Assembly (NCBI RefSeq): GCF_038443675.1
Contig: NZ_CP151762.1
Location: 3,162,001 to 3,226,000, forward strand
Length of the DNA stretch: 64,000 nucleotides
Origin: Yoonia sp. G8-12
Lineage (GTDB): Bacteria > Pseudomonadota > Alphaproteobacteria > Rhodobacterales > Rhodobacteraceae
Reading direction: 5' to 3'
The translations under genes were made by a program, and so were the position numbers. Under the pieces are notes generated by a model. The model worked only from the letters and a program-made list of their open reading frames with translations. It was not told where the DNA came from and did no database searches. This document shows positions 34,109-42,947 of the stretch, piece after piece (within the stretch, counting starts at the first letter, position 1; each line of letters starts with the position of its first letter).

Positions 34109-35062
34109 ATTACGTTTTGAGGGGGCGCTCTCGATGATCGCTTCGGCCAGACTGCGCCCGCTATCGTGGGCCGCCTGTGCGGTGCGTCCGAGACACCAGT
34201 CACCACAAACTGCGAGGCCAAGAGACGCATCCATCACATAGGCGCGTCCCAGAGGTGTCGTTGTCAGGGCGTAGCGCCAGCGGTGGGCCATGCTGATGGC
34301 GGGGGTGACAGGATCGCAGGCAATATCCTTGAAAAATGCCGCCAACAAGAGCGTCTCGATCTGGTGTTGGTCAAGCTCAAGATGGCTGCTGCTCCACTCT
34401 GCACTGGCCTGAATGACCCATCCGTCACCGGGCAAACTGCGACCCGGCTTTGCGGTCTCACGGACAATGACAGAAATCGGATCAGAACAGCGGTTGGAAT
34501 AGGTGATGCCGGTGGCAAGGGGCGCATCGAAGCCTGCCATTAGCGTCCAGCATGGCTGCATTTGCGCCTTTGCAATTTGCGCTGAGAGGGCAGGCCAAGG
34601 CGCCAAAATCGCCTGCGCCTGCGGGTGCGGGATGGCAAGGATAACACGGTCAAAGATCAGGTTTTCCGCATGCTGGGGGCCCTCAATGATCCATCCGGCA
34701 TCTGTTTTGATCAGCCCGGTGACCCGCTGCGACGATACGGTCTCTAGGCCTTCTGCAAGAGATTTAACGATGGTGCTCATCCCCGGAACGCCGGTCCAGC
34801 CATTTGCGGCGTCCCACGCTTCGGCGTGGCCCATGTCATGTGCAGTGGCCAGAAAGGTGGCAAAGCTGTCATCTGTTGGGCGCAGCGCAACGGCCCCATG
34901 GTCGAACCGCCATCCATCTTTACGGCGTGACGCCATGCGCCCGCCCAACCCACGCCCTTTGTCAAAAACAACAACCGAATGCCCCGCATCGGCCAAGGCC
35001 CGCGCACATGTAAGCCCTGCAAGTCCTGCGCCAACAACGGCGGTATTTTCAGTCTTGGTCAA
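34091..35062 (-). CDS. FAD-dependent amine-oxidase-like oxidoreductase (RenR type)
   Basis: A 323-residue flavoprotein. The N-terminal FAD motif is VVGAGLAGLTCARALADAGH followed by SVVVFDKGRGLGGRMASRR, the hallmark of small amine-oxidase-like proteins related to renalase. The substrate region contains FDHGAVALRPTD, and the C-terminal FAD segment is LAVCGDWCLGRTAQAAHDSG. Relatives oxidise isomeric NAD(P)H or unknown substrates; nothing here fixes the reaction. Its last codons lie inside a hairpin shared with icd. The gene appears to stand alone. The Ldh-family gene about 90 bases upstream is on the same strand but ends with its own stop. Confidence 0.82.
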   Translation of the reverse strand: MTKTENTAVVGAGLAGLTCARALADAGHSVVVFDKGRGLGGRMASRRKDGWRFDHGAVALRPTDDSFATFLATAHDMGHAEAWDAANGWTGVPGMSTIVKSLAEGLETVSSQRVTGLIKTDAGWIIEGPQHAENLIFDRVILAIPHPQAQAILAPWPALSAQIAKAQMQPCWTLMAGFDAPLATGITYSNRCSDPISVIVRETAKPGRSLPGDGWVIQASAEWSSSHLELDQHQIETLLLAAFFKDIACDPVTPAISMAHRWRYALTTTPLGRAYVMDASLGLAVCGDWCLGRTAQAAHDSGRSLAEAIIESAPSKRNEPAPF

Positions 35063-35153
35063 TTGTGCGGGCTCCTACAAGTTTGTTTGCGAACACCTAG
35101 GACCCGCATGATCCATAACAACCGTGAGATCAGTTTTTGGAACAGGACCTTGC

Positions 35154-36215
35154 CTAGGTGAAGGAGGCGTCCAGGCCATAGTCTGCGGCCAATGCCTCAA
35201 GGTCACGCCGCAAAGCGGGGTTTAGAGTAAGCCCGCTTGTGCGCCGTGCTTTAGCCGCTGCGGTCTTGCCCTCACCGGGCAGGCGGACAGGGTCATGACC
35301 GGGTAGCGGTTCCGAGGCGCGCATTTCGTCAAACGCGGCTTTTGCCCGATGATCAAAATCAGTGATGCCGAATGCCAGTGGATCAAGCGCCATCACAAAC
35401 TGGCCGGTATTGGTTTGCGACGTTGTGTCATTGGTGAAATCCACCACGTCCGAACCAAAGGCAGCACCGTTCAGGACGCCGGCCATCAGGCCAATGGCGA
35501 CGGATAACCCAAATCCCTTTGCGCCCCCGATGGGCAGCAAAAAGCCTTCGGATTTCTTGTTCGGATCGGTCAGCGGCGCACCGTCGCGTCCGACCATCCA
35601 TCCTTCGGGCATAGGTTCGCCCCGCTGGATCAGGGTCTTGATCTTGCCCATTGCCGCAACCGTTGTGGCCATATCCATCACAAAGGGATCAGCGTCGGCA
35701 CTTGGCGCAGCGATCGCAATGGGGTTGGTTCCCAGCAACAGATCCGACCCGCCAAAAGGGGGCACGTGATTGGCACTGCCGACAGCGGCGGCCATGCCGA
35801 TCATGCCGGTCTCTGCTTGCGGGCGCACGTACAAGGCAAGAGGCCCGGCATGATTGCCACGTCGCACGCCAACCCAACCGATCCCGGCAGTGCGCGCCTT
35901 TCCTATCGCGAGATCTCGCGCTGCACTCATGGCCAGATGACCCAGACCATTGTCGCCATCAATCAGAGCCGTTGCCACGGTTTCATGTGCAATCCCGATC
36001 TTGGCAGAGGGGTTGCAGCCACTGTCCTTTAGCCGTGCCATGTACTGCCGCAACCGGAACACACCGTGCGTGCTGTAGCCAAAGATATCTGCGTCAACCA
36101 TGATCTCTGCGACTTTGGTAGCGTCAGCGTCTGGAACGCCCTGAGATCCCAGCGCTGCGGCGACAAACGCGGTGAGCCTGTCTGCTGAGACAGGCCCATT
36201 TTTATTGTCAGCCAT
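35154..36215 (-). CDS. Ldh family (malate/L-lactate type) NAD(P)-dependent dehydrogenase
   Basis: A 353-residue member of the malate/lactate/ureidoglycolate/sulfolactate dehydrogenase family, structurally distinct from classical malate dehydrogenase. The THGVFRLRQYMARLKDSGCN region carries the conserved histidine. Further motifs are VGVRRGNHAGPLALYV, FVMDMATTVAAMGKI and GGAKGFGLSVAIGLMAGVL. The ATG at 36215 overlaps the end of the permease gene by eight bases. An in-frame ATG at 36278 would reach further into it. It is the last gene of the FAH-SBP-ATPase-permease operon, so it probably oxidises a 2-hydroxyacid derived from the imported compound. Confidence 0.88.
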   Translation of the reverse strand: MADNKNGPVSADRLTAFVAAALGSQGVPDADATKVAEIMVDADIFGYSTHGVFRLRQYMARLKDSGCNPSAKIGIAHETVATALIDGDNGLGHLAMSAARDLAIGKARTAGIGWVGVRRGNHAGPLALYVRPQAETGMIGMAAAVGSANHVPPFGGSDLLLGTNPIAIAAPSADADPFVMDMATTVAAMGKIKTLIQRGEPMPEGWMVGRDGAPLTDPNKKSEGFLLPIGGAKGFGLSVAIGLMAGVLNGAAFGSDVVDFTNDTTSQTNTGQFVMALDPLAFGITDFDHRAKAAFDEMRASEPLPGHDPVRLPGEGKTAAAKARRTSGLTLNPALRRDLEALAADYGLDASFT

Positions 36216-37071
36216 CGGATCGGCCACCCACAGTGTCACGCTGCCAGAACACGATCTTGCGCTGCGCAAAGGTGACAAGCGCGTAAAGCCCGAGGCCCAG
36301 AATACTGAGATAGAAGATCAGTGAAAACACGCGTGGTGTATTGAGCTGCGATGCGGCAACGCGGATCAGCTCACCAAAGCCCTTACCACCGCCCAGGAAT
36401 TCCGCAGTGATCGCACCGGCCATCACGCCAACGGCACCAATTTTCAGCCCTGTAAAAATCTGTGGCAAGCCCATAGGCAGCTTCATTTTAAACAGCGTCT
36501 GTAAACGACTTGCGCCCATTGTCTTGAACAACATCCGCGAGTTTTCATCTGCCGCATGTAGTCCGGCGGCGGTTCCCACAACAATCGGGAAGGTTGCGAT
36601 GAATGCTGCAAGGGCCACTTTGGATTCAATTCCGAAGCCAAGCCACGCGATAAACAGCGGTGCGAAGGCGACCTTGGGCATCGTGTCGAGCGCGACAAGA
36701 TACGGCATGATCGCACGTTCGCCAAATCTGGTTTCACCCACCAGAATGCCCAACGAAAAGCCAAGGAACATAGCCAGCGCGAAGCCGTAAATGACCTCCT
36801 TTGTGGTGATCCAGAGCGCGGGCAGCATGTAGTCGCCCGTCATCAAGTTCTTGCCGACAAAGAGCATGTCGCTGAATGTCTCGCCGGGCGTCGGCAGAAC
36901 GATGCTGGACACGAGATCAAAGACAGTTGCGATCTGCCACAGGCCAACGAACACGACGAATACGAATAGCATCAAAATGCTACGTGGGATTTGATCAATG
37001 AAGTGGACCTCTTCGACCCAAACCGTGTCCGGTGTGATTTTTTCGTCAGGGCTTACGTTTACGTCGGTCAC
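36208..37071 (-). CDS. ABC transporter permease (SsuC/TauC-like)
   Basis: A 287-residue permease of the nitrate/sulfonate/taurine type. A cytosolic N-terminal tail of about 30 residues precedes about six helices, among them ILMLFVFVVFVGLWQIATVF. The EAA loop (NSRMLFKTMGASRLQTLFKM) is followed by KLPMGLPQIFTGLKIGAVGV and MAGAITAEFLGGGKGFG, typical of this family. The GTG start overlaps the TGA of the ATPase gene (GTGA), so translation is coupled. It pairs with the ATPase and binding protein upstream. Transport substrate is unknown; sulfonates, nitrate, pyrimidine precursors and aromatic acids are all carried by such systems. Confidence 0.9.
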   Translation of the reverse strand: MTDVNVSPDEKITPDTVWVEEVHFIDQIPRSILMLFVFVVFVGLWQIATVFDLVSSIVLPTPGETFSDMLFVGKNLMTGDYMLPALWITTKEVIYGFALAMFLGFSLGILVGETRFGERAIMPYLVALDTMPKVAFAPLFIAWLGFGIESKVALAAFIATFPIVVGTAAGLHAADENSRMLFKTMGASRLQTLFKMKLPMGLPQIFTGLKIGAVGVMAGAITAEFLGGGKGFGELIRVAASQLNTPRVFSLIFYLSILGLGLYALVTFAQRKIVFWQRDTVGGRSDG

Positions 37072-37877
37072 ATCTCTTCTCCCTTGTCCAAAAGGCTACG
37101 GATATAATCCACGGTCTCGCCAAATTTCGGCGTTGTCATCATGTCGAGTGTACGTGGGCGGGGCAGATCGACGGTTACGACCTCTGCCAAACGACCGGGA
37201 CGCGGTTTCATGACGTAGATATGATCCGAGAGGATCACGGCTTCCTGAATGGAGTGGGTCACCAGGAATGCGGTTGCGTGCTGTTCATTGCAGATGCGCT
37301 GCAACTCCATATTCATCATGTCGCGCGACAATTCATCAAGCGCGCTGAATGGTTCATCAAGAAGCAGAACCGCCGGTTCGGTGATCAGCATCCGGCAAAT
37401 CGACGCGCGCTGGGCCATGCCGCCAGACAGCTCATTTGGAAAGACGTTCTCGAACCCTTTGAGGCCAACGACCTCAAGCAGTTCGCAAGCTTTTTCCTTG
37501 GCCTTTTCTGCAGCGGCGCGACCGTCGCGAATTTCAATCGGCAGCACGATGTTTTCAATCGTCGTCCGCCAAGGGAACAACGTCGCCTGTTGAAACATCA
37601 TACCAATATCCCGGCGTGTGCCGGTCACCGGTTTGTCTTGCAGAACGACGCGCCCTTTCGATGGCGGGATCAGGCCCGCCATGATTTTAAGTAGGGTGGA
37701 TTTTCCGCAGCCACTCGAGCCGATCACGGATGAAAAGCTGCCCTTGCGTAAGGTAAGGCTTACATCATCCAGTGCGACCACTTTGTTGCGTGCGTAGGTC
37801 TTGCTGACGTGGGTCAACTCGTAGACAGGTTCGCCGAGTGCGGAATGCCCATCAAGTGTGGCTGCGGAAAGTGTCAT
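37068..37877 (-). CDS. ABC transporter ATP-binding protein (SsuB/TauB-like)
   Basis: A 269-residue ATPase. Walker A is GSSGCGKST near residue 54, the Q loop lies in MMFQQATLFPW, the signature is LSGGMAQRASICRML and Walker B is VLLLDEPFSALDEL. The start shares one base with the binding-protein stop, and the TGA overlaps the permease GTG. It energises the SsuABC-like importer on the cytosolic face of the membrane. Length is normal for the nitrate/sulfonate family (about 260). Nothing unusual is visible in the sequence. Confidence 0.92.
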   Translation of the reverse strand: MTLSAATLDGHSALGEPVYELTHVSKTYARNKVVALDDVSLTLRKGSFSSVIGSSGCGKSTLLKIMAGLIPPSKGRVVLQDKPVTGTRRDIGMMFQQATLFPWRTTIENIVLPIEIRDGRAAAEKAKEKACELLEVVGLKGFENVFPNELSGGMAQRASICRMLITEPAVLLLDEPFSALDELSRDMMNMELQRICNEQHATAFLVTHSIQEAVILSDHIYVMKPRPGRLAEVVTVDLPRPRTLDMMTTPKFGETVDYIRSLLDKGEEM

Positions 37878-38899
37878 TACTTCATTGCCTCATGAGCCAT
37901 TGCGCTGAAGTCATTGGTGTAGGCTGCTGTCAGGTCATCTAGCGGCGCAGGCAGATCACCACCAGCGACAAGGCTTTCCTGCCATTCTTCCCAAACCTCG
38001 GGGGGCAAATAGCCCAGACCATTGGTCATATCGACGGGAATGGTTTTTGAGCGCACGGCGTCAAACAGCGCAGACTGAAATTCAGGATCTTCGCCTTCTT
38101 GTGGGTTACCGTCCTTGAGGTGGCTTAGCACAGCTTCACGGTTGGCGTCGTCAAGCGCAAAGGCGTGGCCACGCGCAAACGCACGAATGAACTTCTCAAC
38201 CAGTTCTGGGTCGTTCGCAATCGTGTCGCCCATTGTGGCAATGCCGTTGCCGAAGAAGCGCGCGAATTCCGGTGGCGTGATATCACGCACGGCCATGCCA
38301 CGCTGGTTCAGGATTGCGGCATCAGCGGTGGAAGACGAATAGGCATCCATTGCACCAGTCGTAAAACCAACGGTGGCAGGGCCGCCGTCACCAACTGTCA
38401 GGAATTCATAGTCTTCGCCTGCCGTCATGCCAACGCTGGTCATCACATTGCGCGCAAAGCCCACTTCGGCGCCATCCGCTGTCCCGGTGCCAATGACTTT
38501 CCCACGAAGGCCCTCTGGCCCCTGAATGTCGGATTCTTCACGCACGACAATGCCAAAGTTGCTGCGTGCAGCCACGTTGTAGATAAACACCGCGTCTTCG
38601 CCACGCGAACGCGCTGCAAGGACAGGGCCGGGGCCGGGGCGTCCGAACTGGGCCTGACCAGCGGCAAGCGCCTGCAGAACTGCACCTGAACCATTGATCG
38701 CCTCGACGGTCACGTTCAGGCCCTCCTCCTCAAAATAGCCCTCCCCGATTGCGACGAAGACTGGGAACGAGTTGATCGCCGATGGGCTGGGTTGCACAAA
38801 TGTGATCTCGCGCAGATCCTGCGCCATCGCCGCCGTGCTCATCAAGCCAACCACCGGGATAGCGGCTAAGAGCTTGGAAAACGTTCTTCTGGTAGTCAT
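37877..38899 (-). CDS. ABC transporter substrate-binding protein (SsuA/NMT1-like)
   Basis: A 340-residue exported binding protein. The N-terminus MTTRRTFSKLLAAIPVVGLM followed by STAAMAQ has a twin-arginine-like motif and a signal cleavage site before DLREI. The mature part shows VFVAIGEGYFEEEGLNVTVE and ALAAGQAQFGRPGPGPVLAA, typical of SsuA/NMT1-like proteins. I chose the ATG at 38899, with GGAGA 7 bases upstream. An in-frame ATG at 38956 would displace the signal. It lies 63 bases after the FAH gene. It probably delivers the cluster's substrate. The ligand cannot be read from the sequence. Confidence 0.9.
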   Translation of the reverse strand: MTTRRTFSKLLAAIPVVGLMSTAAMAQDLREITFVQPSPSAINSFPVFVAIGEGYFEEEGLNVTVEAINGSGAVLQALAAGQAQFGRPGPGPVLAARSRGEDAVFIYNVAARSNFGIVVREESDIQGPEGLRGKVIGTGTADGAEVGFARNVMTSVGMTAGEDYEFLTVGDGGPATVGFTTGAMDAYSSSTADAAILNQRGMAVRDITPPEFARFFGNGIATMGDTIANDPELVEKFIRAFARGHAFALDDANREAVLSHLKDGNPQEGEDPEFQSALFDAVRSKTIPVDMTNGLGYLPPEVWEEWQESLVAGGDLPAPLDDLTAAYTNDFSAMAHEAMK

Positions 38900-38962
38900 T
38901 TTGGGTCTCCTCCCGTTATGTTTAGTAAGTTTGCCGCCCGATTTACCGGATGGCACCGCACG

Positions 38963-39877
38963 TCATGCGTTGCGTACGGTATTACGCAGCTGCCCGATCT
39001 CTGTGACCTCACAGATGACCTCATCACCCGCTTTCAGAAAATGGGGTGGATCCATCGCATACCCCACGCCGGATGGCGTTCCGGTTGCGATAATATCTCC
39101 GGGTTCCAGCGTTAGACCTTCTGACAAAGACGCAATGAGCGTTGGAATGTCGAAAATCATATCAGATGTATTTCCGTTCTGGCGCTGCTCACCGTTCACA
39201 GTAAGACCAATCGACAGTTTGTGAGGATCGCTGATCGCATCTGCCGTGACGATCCACGGACCAACGGGGCAAGACCCGTCAAGACCCTTCCCTTTGAAGT
39301 ACTGTCCACCGTGGCGGCGCTGAACGTCCCGTGCGGTGATGTCGTTCAAAATAGTGTAGCCGAAGACATGGTCGAAAGCGCTTGCTTTCGCGATATTGCG
39401 CCCAGGTTTGCCGATAACGACTGCCAGTTCGACTTCGTAGTCGACGGCCTCTGACACTTCTTGGAAAACGAGAATGTCGCCTTCGGGCGGCACAATTGAC
39501 GTCGGCGGCTTGGTGAAGAAAACTGGATGTTCGGTGACGCCGACCTTGATGTTTTGCGCCTTTTCGCCCTCGGCGATATGCTCGCGGTAGTTGCGCCCAA
39601 CGCAAAAAATGTTCTTGCGCGGTGCAGGGATGGGGGCCATCAGAGACGCATCTGCAACGACTGCGTCCGCGAGCTGTCCGTTCTCAGCTTGCGCCACAAT
39701 GGCGTTTAGTGCTGCCATTGCGTCGGGCCCACCTGCGATCAACGATTGCAAGCAACCAGATGCCAGCGCTTCGTTTTTCTGTCCGCTGGCGGCCAGAGCG
39801 ATATTGAGCCAAGCCCCGCTTGACAGTTGGGCTGCAGCAGCGGGTTTACCCTTGATGGATAGTGTCGCCAGTCTCAT
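38963..39877 (-). CDS. fumarylacetoacetate hydrolase (FAH) family protein
   Basis: A 304-residue FAH-superfamily hydrolase or isomerase. An N-terminal domain of about 85 residues precedes the catalytic domain. Catalytic features are FCVGRNYREHIAEGE, the metal-binding EVSEAVDYEVELAVVIGKPG, FGYTILNDITARDVQRRHGG, CPVGPWIVT and DIIATGTPSGVGYAMDPP. Relatives cleave C-C bonds of acylpyruvates, decarboxylate oxaloacetate, or hydrate 2-hydroxypentadienoates. I chose the ATG at 39877, just after a GGGGGA site. It is the first gene of the minus-strand operon with the SsuABC-like transporter and the Ldh gene. It faces the GntR gene, with the shared inverted repeat at 40019-40038 between them. Confidence 0.9.
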   Translation of the reverse strand: MRLATLSIKGKPAAAAQLSSGAWLNIALAASGQKNEALASGCLQSLIAGGPDAMAALNAIVAQAENGQLADAVVADASLMAPIPAPRKNIFCVGRNYREHIAEGEKAQNIKVGVTEHPVFFTKPPTSIVPPEGDILVFQEVSEAVDYEVELAVVIGKPGRNIAKASAFDHVFGYTILNDITARDVQRRHGGQYFKGKGLDGSCPVGPWIVTADAISDPHKLSIGLTVNGEQRQNGNTSDMIFDIPTLIASLSEGLTLEPGDIIATGTPSGVGYAMDPPHFLKAGDEVICEVTEIGQLRNTVRNA

Positions 39878-40018
39878 GAAAGTCCCCCAGAGTATTAAGT
39901 GCGTCGAGATACCGGGCCAGCGTTCGGTTGAACGCACCCTTCGCCTGATGATCTGACGAAGCCCGGGAGCAATCCCTCTTGATCTTTACAAGAGGGGTTC
40001 GTATCGGTGAAATCAATC

Positions 40019-40038
40019 AACCAATATACAGATTGGGT
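40019..40038. promoter_or_regulatory. GntR operator candidate, copy 1
   Basis: AACCAAT-ATACAG-ATTGGGT is an inverted repeat with seven-base arms (one mismatch) and a six-base spacer. It sits eight bases upstream of the GntR start, in the divergent gap to the FAH operon, so binding there could control both directions. A perfect copy of the same element lies at 41572-41591. Confidence 0.7.
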
Positions 40039-40046
40039 TAAAAGCG

Positions 40047-40739
40047 ATGTCGAAAACCGAGCTTCTGGTACAGCGCATCAGGCAGATGATCGAAACCGAA
40101 GGCTATGCGCATAGTGACCGTTTGCCGCCAGAGCGGGTGATGTGCACGACGCTAGGTGTGACGCGCAATCAATTGCGTCGGGCTTTATCAGACCTAGAAG
40201 GGCAGGGCTTGATCTGGCGACACGTGGGCCGGGGCACATACGTGGGCGCGCGCCCGGTGCTTAATCTTGATGATGTTACTTATCTAAGCGATCAGGTGAA
40301 ACCTGAGCAGGTCGTTTCTGTGCGGTTCACGATTGAGCCTGAAACGGCACGGCTTGCTGCAATCTACGGCAAGAAAGCCGATCATGACCAAATTGAGATG
40401 TGCGCAGAGCGTTGCCGGAGCGCGCCAGACTGGCGCGGCTACGAGGCATGGGACAACAAACTGCATCATCAAATTGCCCGCGCGACACAGAACAAGCTGT
40501 ATCTTTACTATTTTGAGACATTGAATGTCGTTCGTCGATCAGTCGTCTGGGGGCAACCGCGCAAGAGCCTGCGGCCAGTAGAGAATTACTCAAGCTTCCT
40601 TGAACACGATATCATTGTGCAAGCGATCCTAAGCCATGATGGCGATCTTGCGGCGCAAGCCATGTTGGACCATCTTCAATCAGTTTACGGGCGCATATTG
40701 CCAACAATGAATCTTGCCATTCCGAAAGAGTTTGCGTGA
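40047..40739 (+). CDS. GntR family (FCD) transcriptional regulator
   Basis: A 230-residue regulator of the FadR subfamily. The winged helix spans about residues 5-75, including AHSDRLPPERVMCTTLGVTR, NQLRRALSDLEGQGLIWRHV and GRGTYVG. The C-terminal helical FCD domain includes WDNKLHHQIARATQNKLYLY and FLEHDIIVQAILSHDGDLAA. It is transcribed away from the FAH-SBP-ATPase-permease-Ldh operon, and the second FAH gene lies just downstream on the opposite strand. Identical-type inverted repeats precede this gene and the second FAH gene. I infer that it is the local regulator of the whole cluster and of itself. Confidence 0.88.
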   Translation: MSKTELLVQRIRQMIETEGYAHSDRLPPERVMCTTLGVTRNQLRRALSDLEGQGLIWRHVGRGTYVGARPVLNLDDVTYLSDQVKPEQVVSVRFTIEPETARLAAIYGKKADHDQIEMCAERCRSAPDWRGYEAWDNKLHHQIARATQNKLYLYYFETLNVVRRSVVWGQPRKSLRPVENYSSFLEHDIIVQAILSHDGDLAAQAMLDHLQSVYGRILPTMNLAIPKEFA

Positions 40740-40824
40740 TCCCGCCAGTTTGTTGAGACGTTCACACCCACAGCTCTTTGCGAGCGCAATTGCTGCGGGT
40801 GTGGGAATTCTGAGGGCCGACAGT

Positions 40825-41508
40825 TTACGTCACAGTTACCGTCATGTTGCCCAATCCGGCGATCTCAATGTCCATCACATCGCCTTTGACCACGGGACCG
40901 ACACCTGATGGTGTGCCCGTCATGATCACATCGCCCGCCGCCAATTCGAAGTATTCTGACAGATAGGAAATCATTTCAGGCGTTTTCCAGATCAACTGGT
41001 TCAGATCGCCTTCCTGACGAAGCTCTCCGTTCACCTTCAGCGTGATCGCGCCAGTGTCGAGATGTCCAACTTCCGCGACTGTGTGGATGGGGCCGATAGG
41101 GGCGGACCGTTCGAATGCCTTGCCGATTTCCCAAGGCCGACCAGCCTTTTTCATCTCGCCTTGCAGGTCGCGGCGGGTCATGTCCAAGGACAGCGCATAC
41201 CCGTAAACATGGTCCAGCGCACTTTCGACCGGAATATTCTTGCCGCCTGATTTCAGCACGACCGTCAGTTCTGCCTCATGATGAACATCAGAGGTGTGTG
41301 GCGGGTAGGGAAACTCACCAGATGCATCGAGGTTGTTGGGATTTTTTTGAAAAAAGAACGGTGCTTCGCGGTCGGGGTCATGGCCCATCTCGATGGCATG
41401 GGCGGCATAATTGCGTCCGATGCAGTAAACACGACGGACGGGAAATACCCCACCTGACGACACTGGGATGGTCGCTACGGAAGGTAGGGGGATAACAAAA
41501 TCAGACAT
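40825..41508 (-). CDS. fumarylacetoacetate hydrolase (FAH) family protein
   Basis: A 227-residue short FAH-family protein with only the catalytic domain. The features are VYCIGRNYAAHAIEMGHD, the metal-binding DVHHEAELTVVLKSGGKN, YGYALSLDMTRRDLQGEMK and AGDVIMTGTPSGVGPVVKGD. The size matches YcgM/FAHD1-like acylpyruvate hydrolases and oxaloacetate decarboxylases. I chose the ATG at 41508, with CGGAGCGG upstream. An in-frame ATG at 41676 would add 56 residues of no family resemblance and swallow the operator. It is single on its strand, with a perfect AACCAAT-N6-ATTGGTT repeat about 65 bases upstream. It may act one step before or after the other FAH protein of the cluster. Confidence 0.9.
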   Translation of the reverse strand: MSDFVIPLPSVATIPVSSGGVFPVRRVYCIGRNYAAHAIEMGHDPDREAPFFFQKNPNNLDASGEFPYPPHTSDVHHEAELTVVLKSGGKNIPVESALDHVYGYALSLDMTRRDLQGEMKKAGRPWEIGKAFERSAPIGPIHTVAEVGHLDTGAITLKVNGELRQEGDLNQLIWKTPEMISYLSEYFELAAGDVIMTGTPSGVGPVVKGDVMDIEIAGLGNMTVTVT

Positions 41509-42228
41509 TGGGCCGCTCCGCTTTTTGAGTTCTACCACACTAGTAGATATGACCTGATAATAGATCAATCCAACCAATGGTCTGATTGGTTCAAGTGTTC
41601 CTCCGCAATGATTGGGGCAGTGTACATAGCCTGCCAGATTGCCCGCGATGGTCGGAAGAAGCGCATTGGTGCCCATCTGCCCGACTTTTCCGGCGTCGCG
41701 CCGTTGCTCTCGCGGACAAATATGTCAGGGACATCAGTCTAGATGTTCATAGTCGATGATGTGCGCACCTACGGCTTAGTCGCCAAATGCCGGCCGGTCG
41801 AGCTTCTAGATATAACCGTTCGTTTCTTCCGGAGCGCACGTCTATCGCAGGATCCCGGCAGCAAATGGCGCCGGTCCATTGTGGTTGCGGCATATGATGC
41901 GACCCACAAAAGGGCGTTGGGCGTCGGCGATATTGCAGCCTGAGCAGAGCTCGGAAACAGATCTTAGTTTGCTGTGCAGTATTGGGTTCTGAGTTGTTTC
42001 AATTTGGCCTCAAAAGCCCTGAAGCGAAGATCCTCTAGGGCGTCTTTTCTTTGGAAAACGCACACGCCGTTTCCTGCCCTACATCGTCTTTGGGCAATCC
42101 ACCGGCACGAGAGGGCAATTGTGTAAGCGGTTCGATGCTTGCTCCAATAGGTGTCGAAAAATGACTTCTATATCCGCTTGACCCGCACGAGAACAGGATC
42201 AACGGGCTGCGTGTCTTTGACAGCAGGA
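41509..42228. other. intergenic region, no supported gene apart from an operator site
   Basis: About 720 bases between the second FAH gene (minus) and TetR (minus). The first part holds the FAH promoter and the operator at 41572-41591. A 66-codon plus-strand frame at 41743-41943 (ending IVVAAYDATHKRALGVGDIA) has no good ribosome site and no family I recognise; it could be a gene remnant. The rest shows nothing gene-like. Confidence 0.5.
41572..41591. promoter_or_regulatory. GntR operator candidate, copy 2 (perfect)
   Basis: AACCAAT-GGTCTG-ATTGGTT is a perfect inverted repeat with seven-base arms and a six-base spacer, 64 bases upstream of the second FAH gene. It has the same arms and spacing as the element before the GntR gene (40019-40038), so the GntR protein probably binds both. 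Confidence 0.75.
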
Positions 42229-42831
42229 TTAAAGTGTCACTTCATGCATGCGTAAAATCGTTGCAACAGCCCGCGTAGTGCGCTGTTCAATATCGACATA
42301 TGGCACCTTGGTGACGCCCAATTGCATACGCACCATTCCTAAACCTTCAAGAAGGCCCATCAGGTCCTCTGCGATATCCATCGGGTCGGTTGCGTCCGAC
42401 AGAACGCCCATTGTTTGTGCCGCTTGAAACATCAAAGCAAAGTCCTTCTGGGTCTGACCGTATGCGGCATCAAAGAATGTCTGCCCGATATCGGGGTTGT
42501 CGCGCGCTTCTTCGTGCATCACGCGCACGAATTCCATTGTATCAGCAGCGTTCAAAAAGGTCAGAAGCTTGATGCCGTATTGGATCAAAGCCTCACGAAG
42601 TTCCGGGATCGTTTGGGTTTTGGGCGGGGTCAGTTCACGAAATTTTACAGCCTCGGCCTGAGTAACGCAGCGCAGGATATCGGCCATGTTTTCAAAATGC
42701 CGGTAAATTGACGCTTTGGATACCGCGGCCTCGCGCGCGAGCAGATCAGTCGACACTTTTTCAAACCCGTGTTCGAAAAACAGCCGACGCGCTGTGTGCA
42801 GAATACGGTCATGTGATGGTTGCTTGCTCAT
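42229..42831 (-). CDS. TetR/AcrR family transcriptional regulator
   Basis: A 200-residue TetR-type repressor. The N-terminal helix-turn-helix occupies about residues 5-55: HDRILHTARRLFFEHGFEKV, then VSTDLLAREAAVSKASIYRH with FENMADIL. The rest is an all-helical ligand domain. It is divergent from an RND efflux pair with 116 bases between, in which symmetric GTAC-type elements lie. It is therefore most likely the ligand-relieved repressor of the pump and of itself. Length is normal. No membrane segment or fusion is present. Confidence 0.9.
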   Translation of the reverse strand: MSKQPSHDRILHTARRLFFEHGFEKVSTDLLAREAAVSKASIYRHFENMADILRCVTQAEAVKFRELTPPKTQTIPELREALIQYGIKLLTFLNAADTMEFVRVMHEEARDNPDIGQTFFDAAYGQTQKDFALMFQAAQTMGVLSDATDPMDIAEDLMGLLEGLGMVRMQLGVTKVPYVDIEQRTTRAVATILRMHEVTL

Positions 42832-42865
42832 AAAACATACCTATGCCGCACATTATGAAAAGAAA

Positions 42866-42881
42866 AGTACTGTACCGTACT
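42866..42881. promoter_or_regulatory. TetR operator candidate in the RND divergent promoter
   Basis: AGTAC-TGTACC-GTACT is an inverted repeat with five-base arms, in the gap between the divergent TetR and RND adaptor genes, 35 bases from the TetR start. A weaker GTAC-N6-GTAC lies at 42915-42928, just upstream of the adaptor gene. Symmetric GTAC-rich sites are typical of AcrR/TetR-type repressors. Confidence 0.55.
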
Positions 42882-42947
42882 CATTTGTCTTGCCGTTCCA
42901 TCTGCATGCTCTAGGTACGCGGCAGTACTGACGCAGAAGGTAGACAG

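Noticed and set aside
41743..41943. 66-codon forward reading frame
   Set aside because: No ribosome site, no recognisable family, and its amino acid make-up resembles noise. I mention it only in the gap note.
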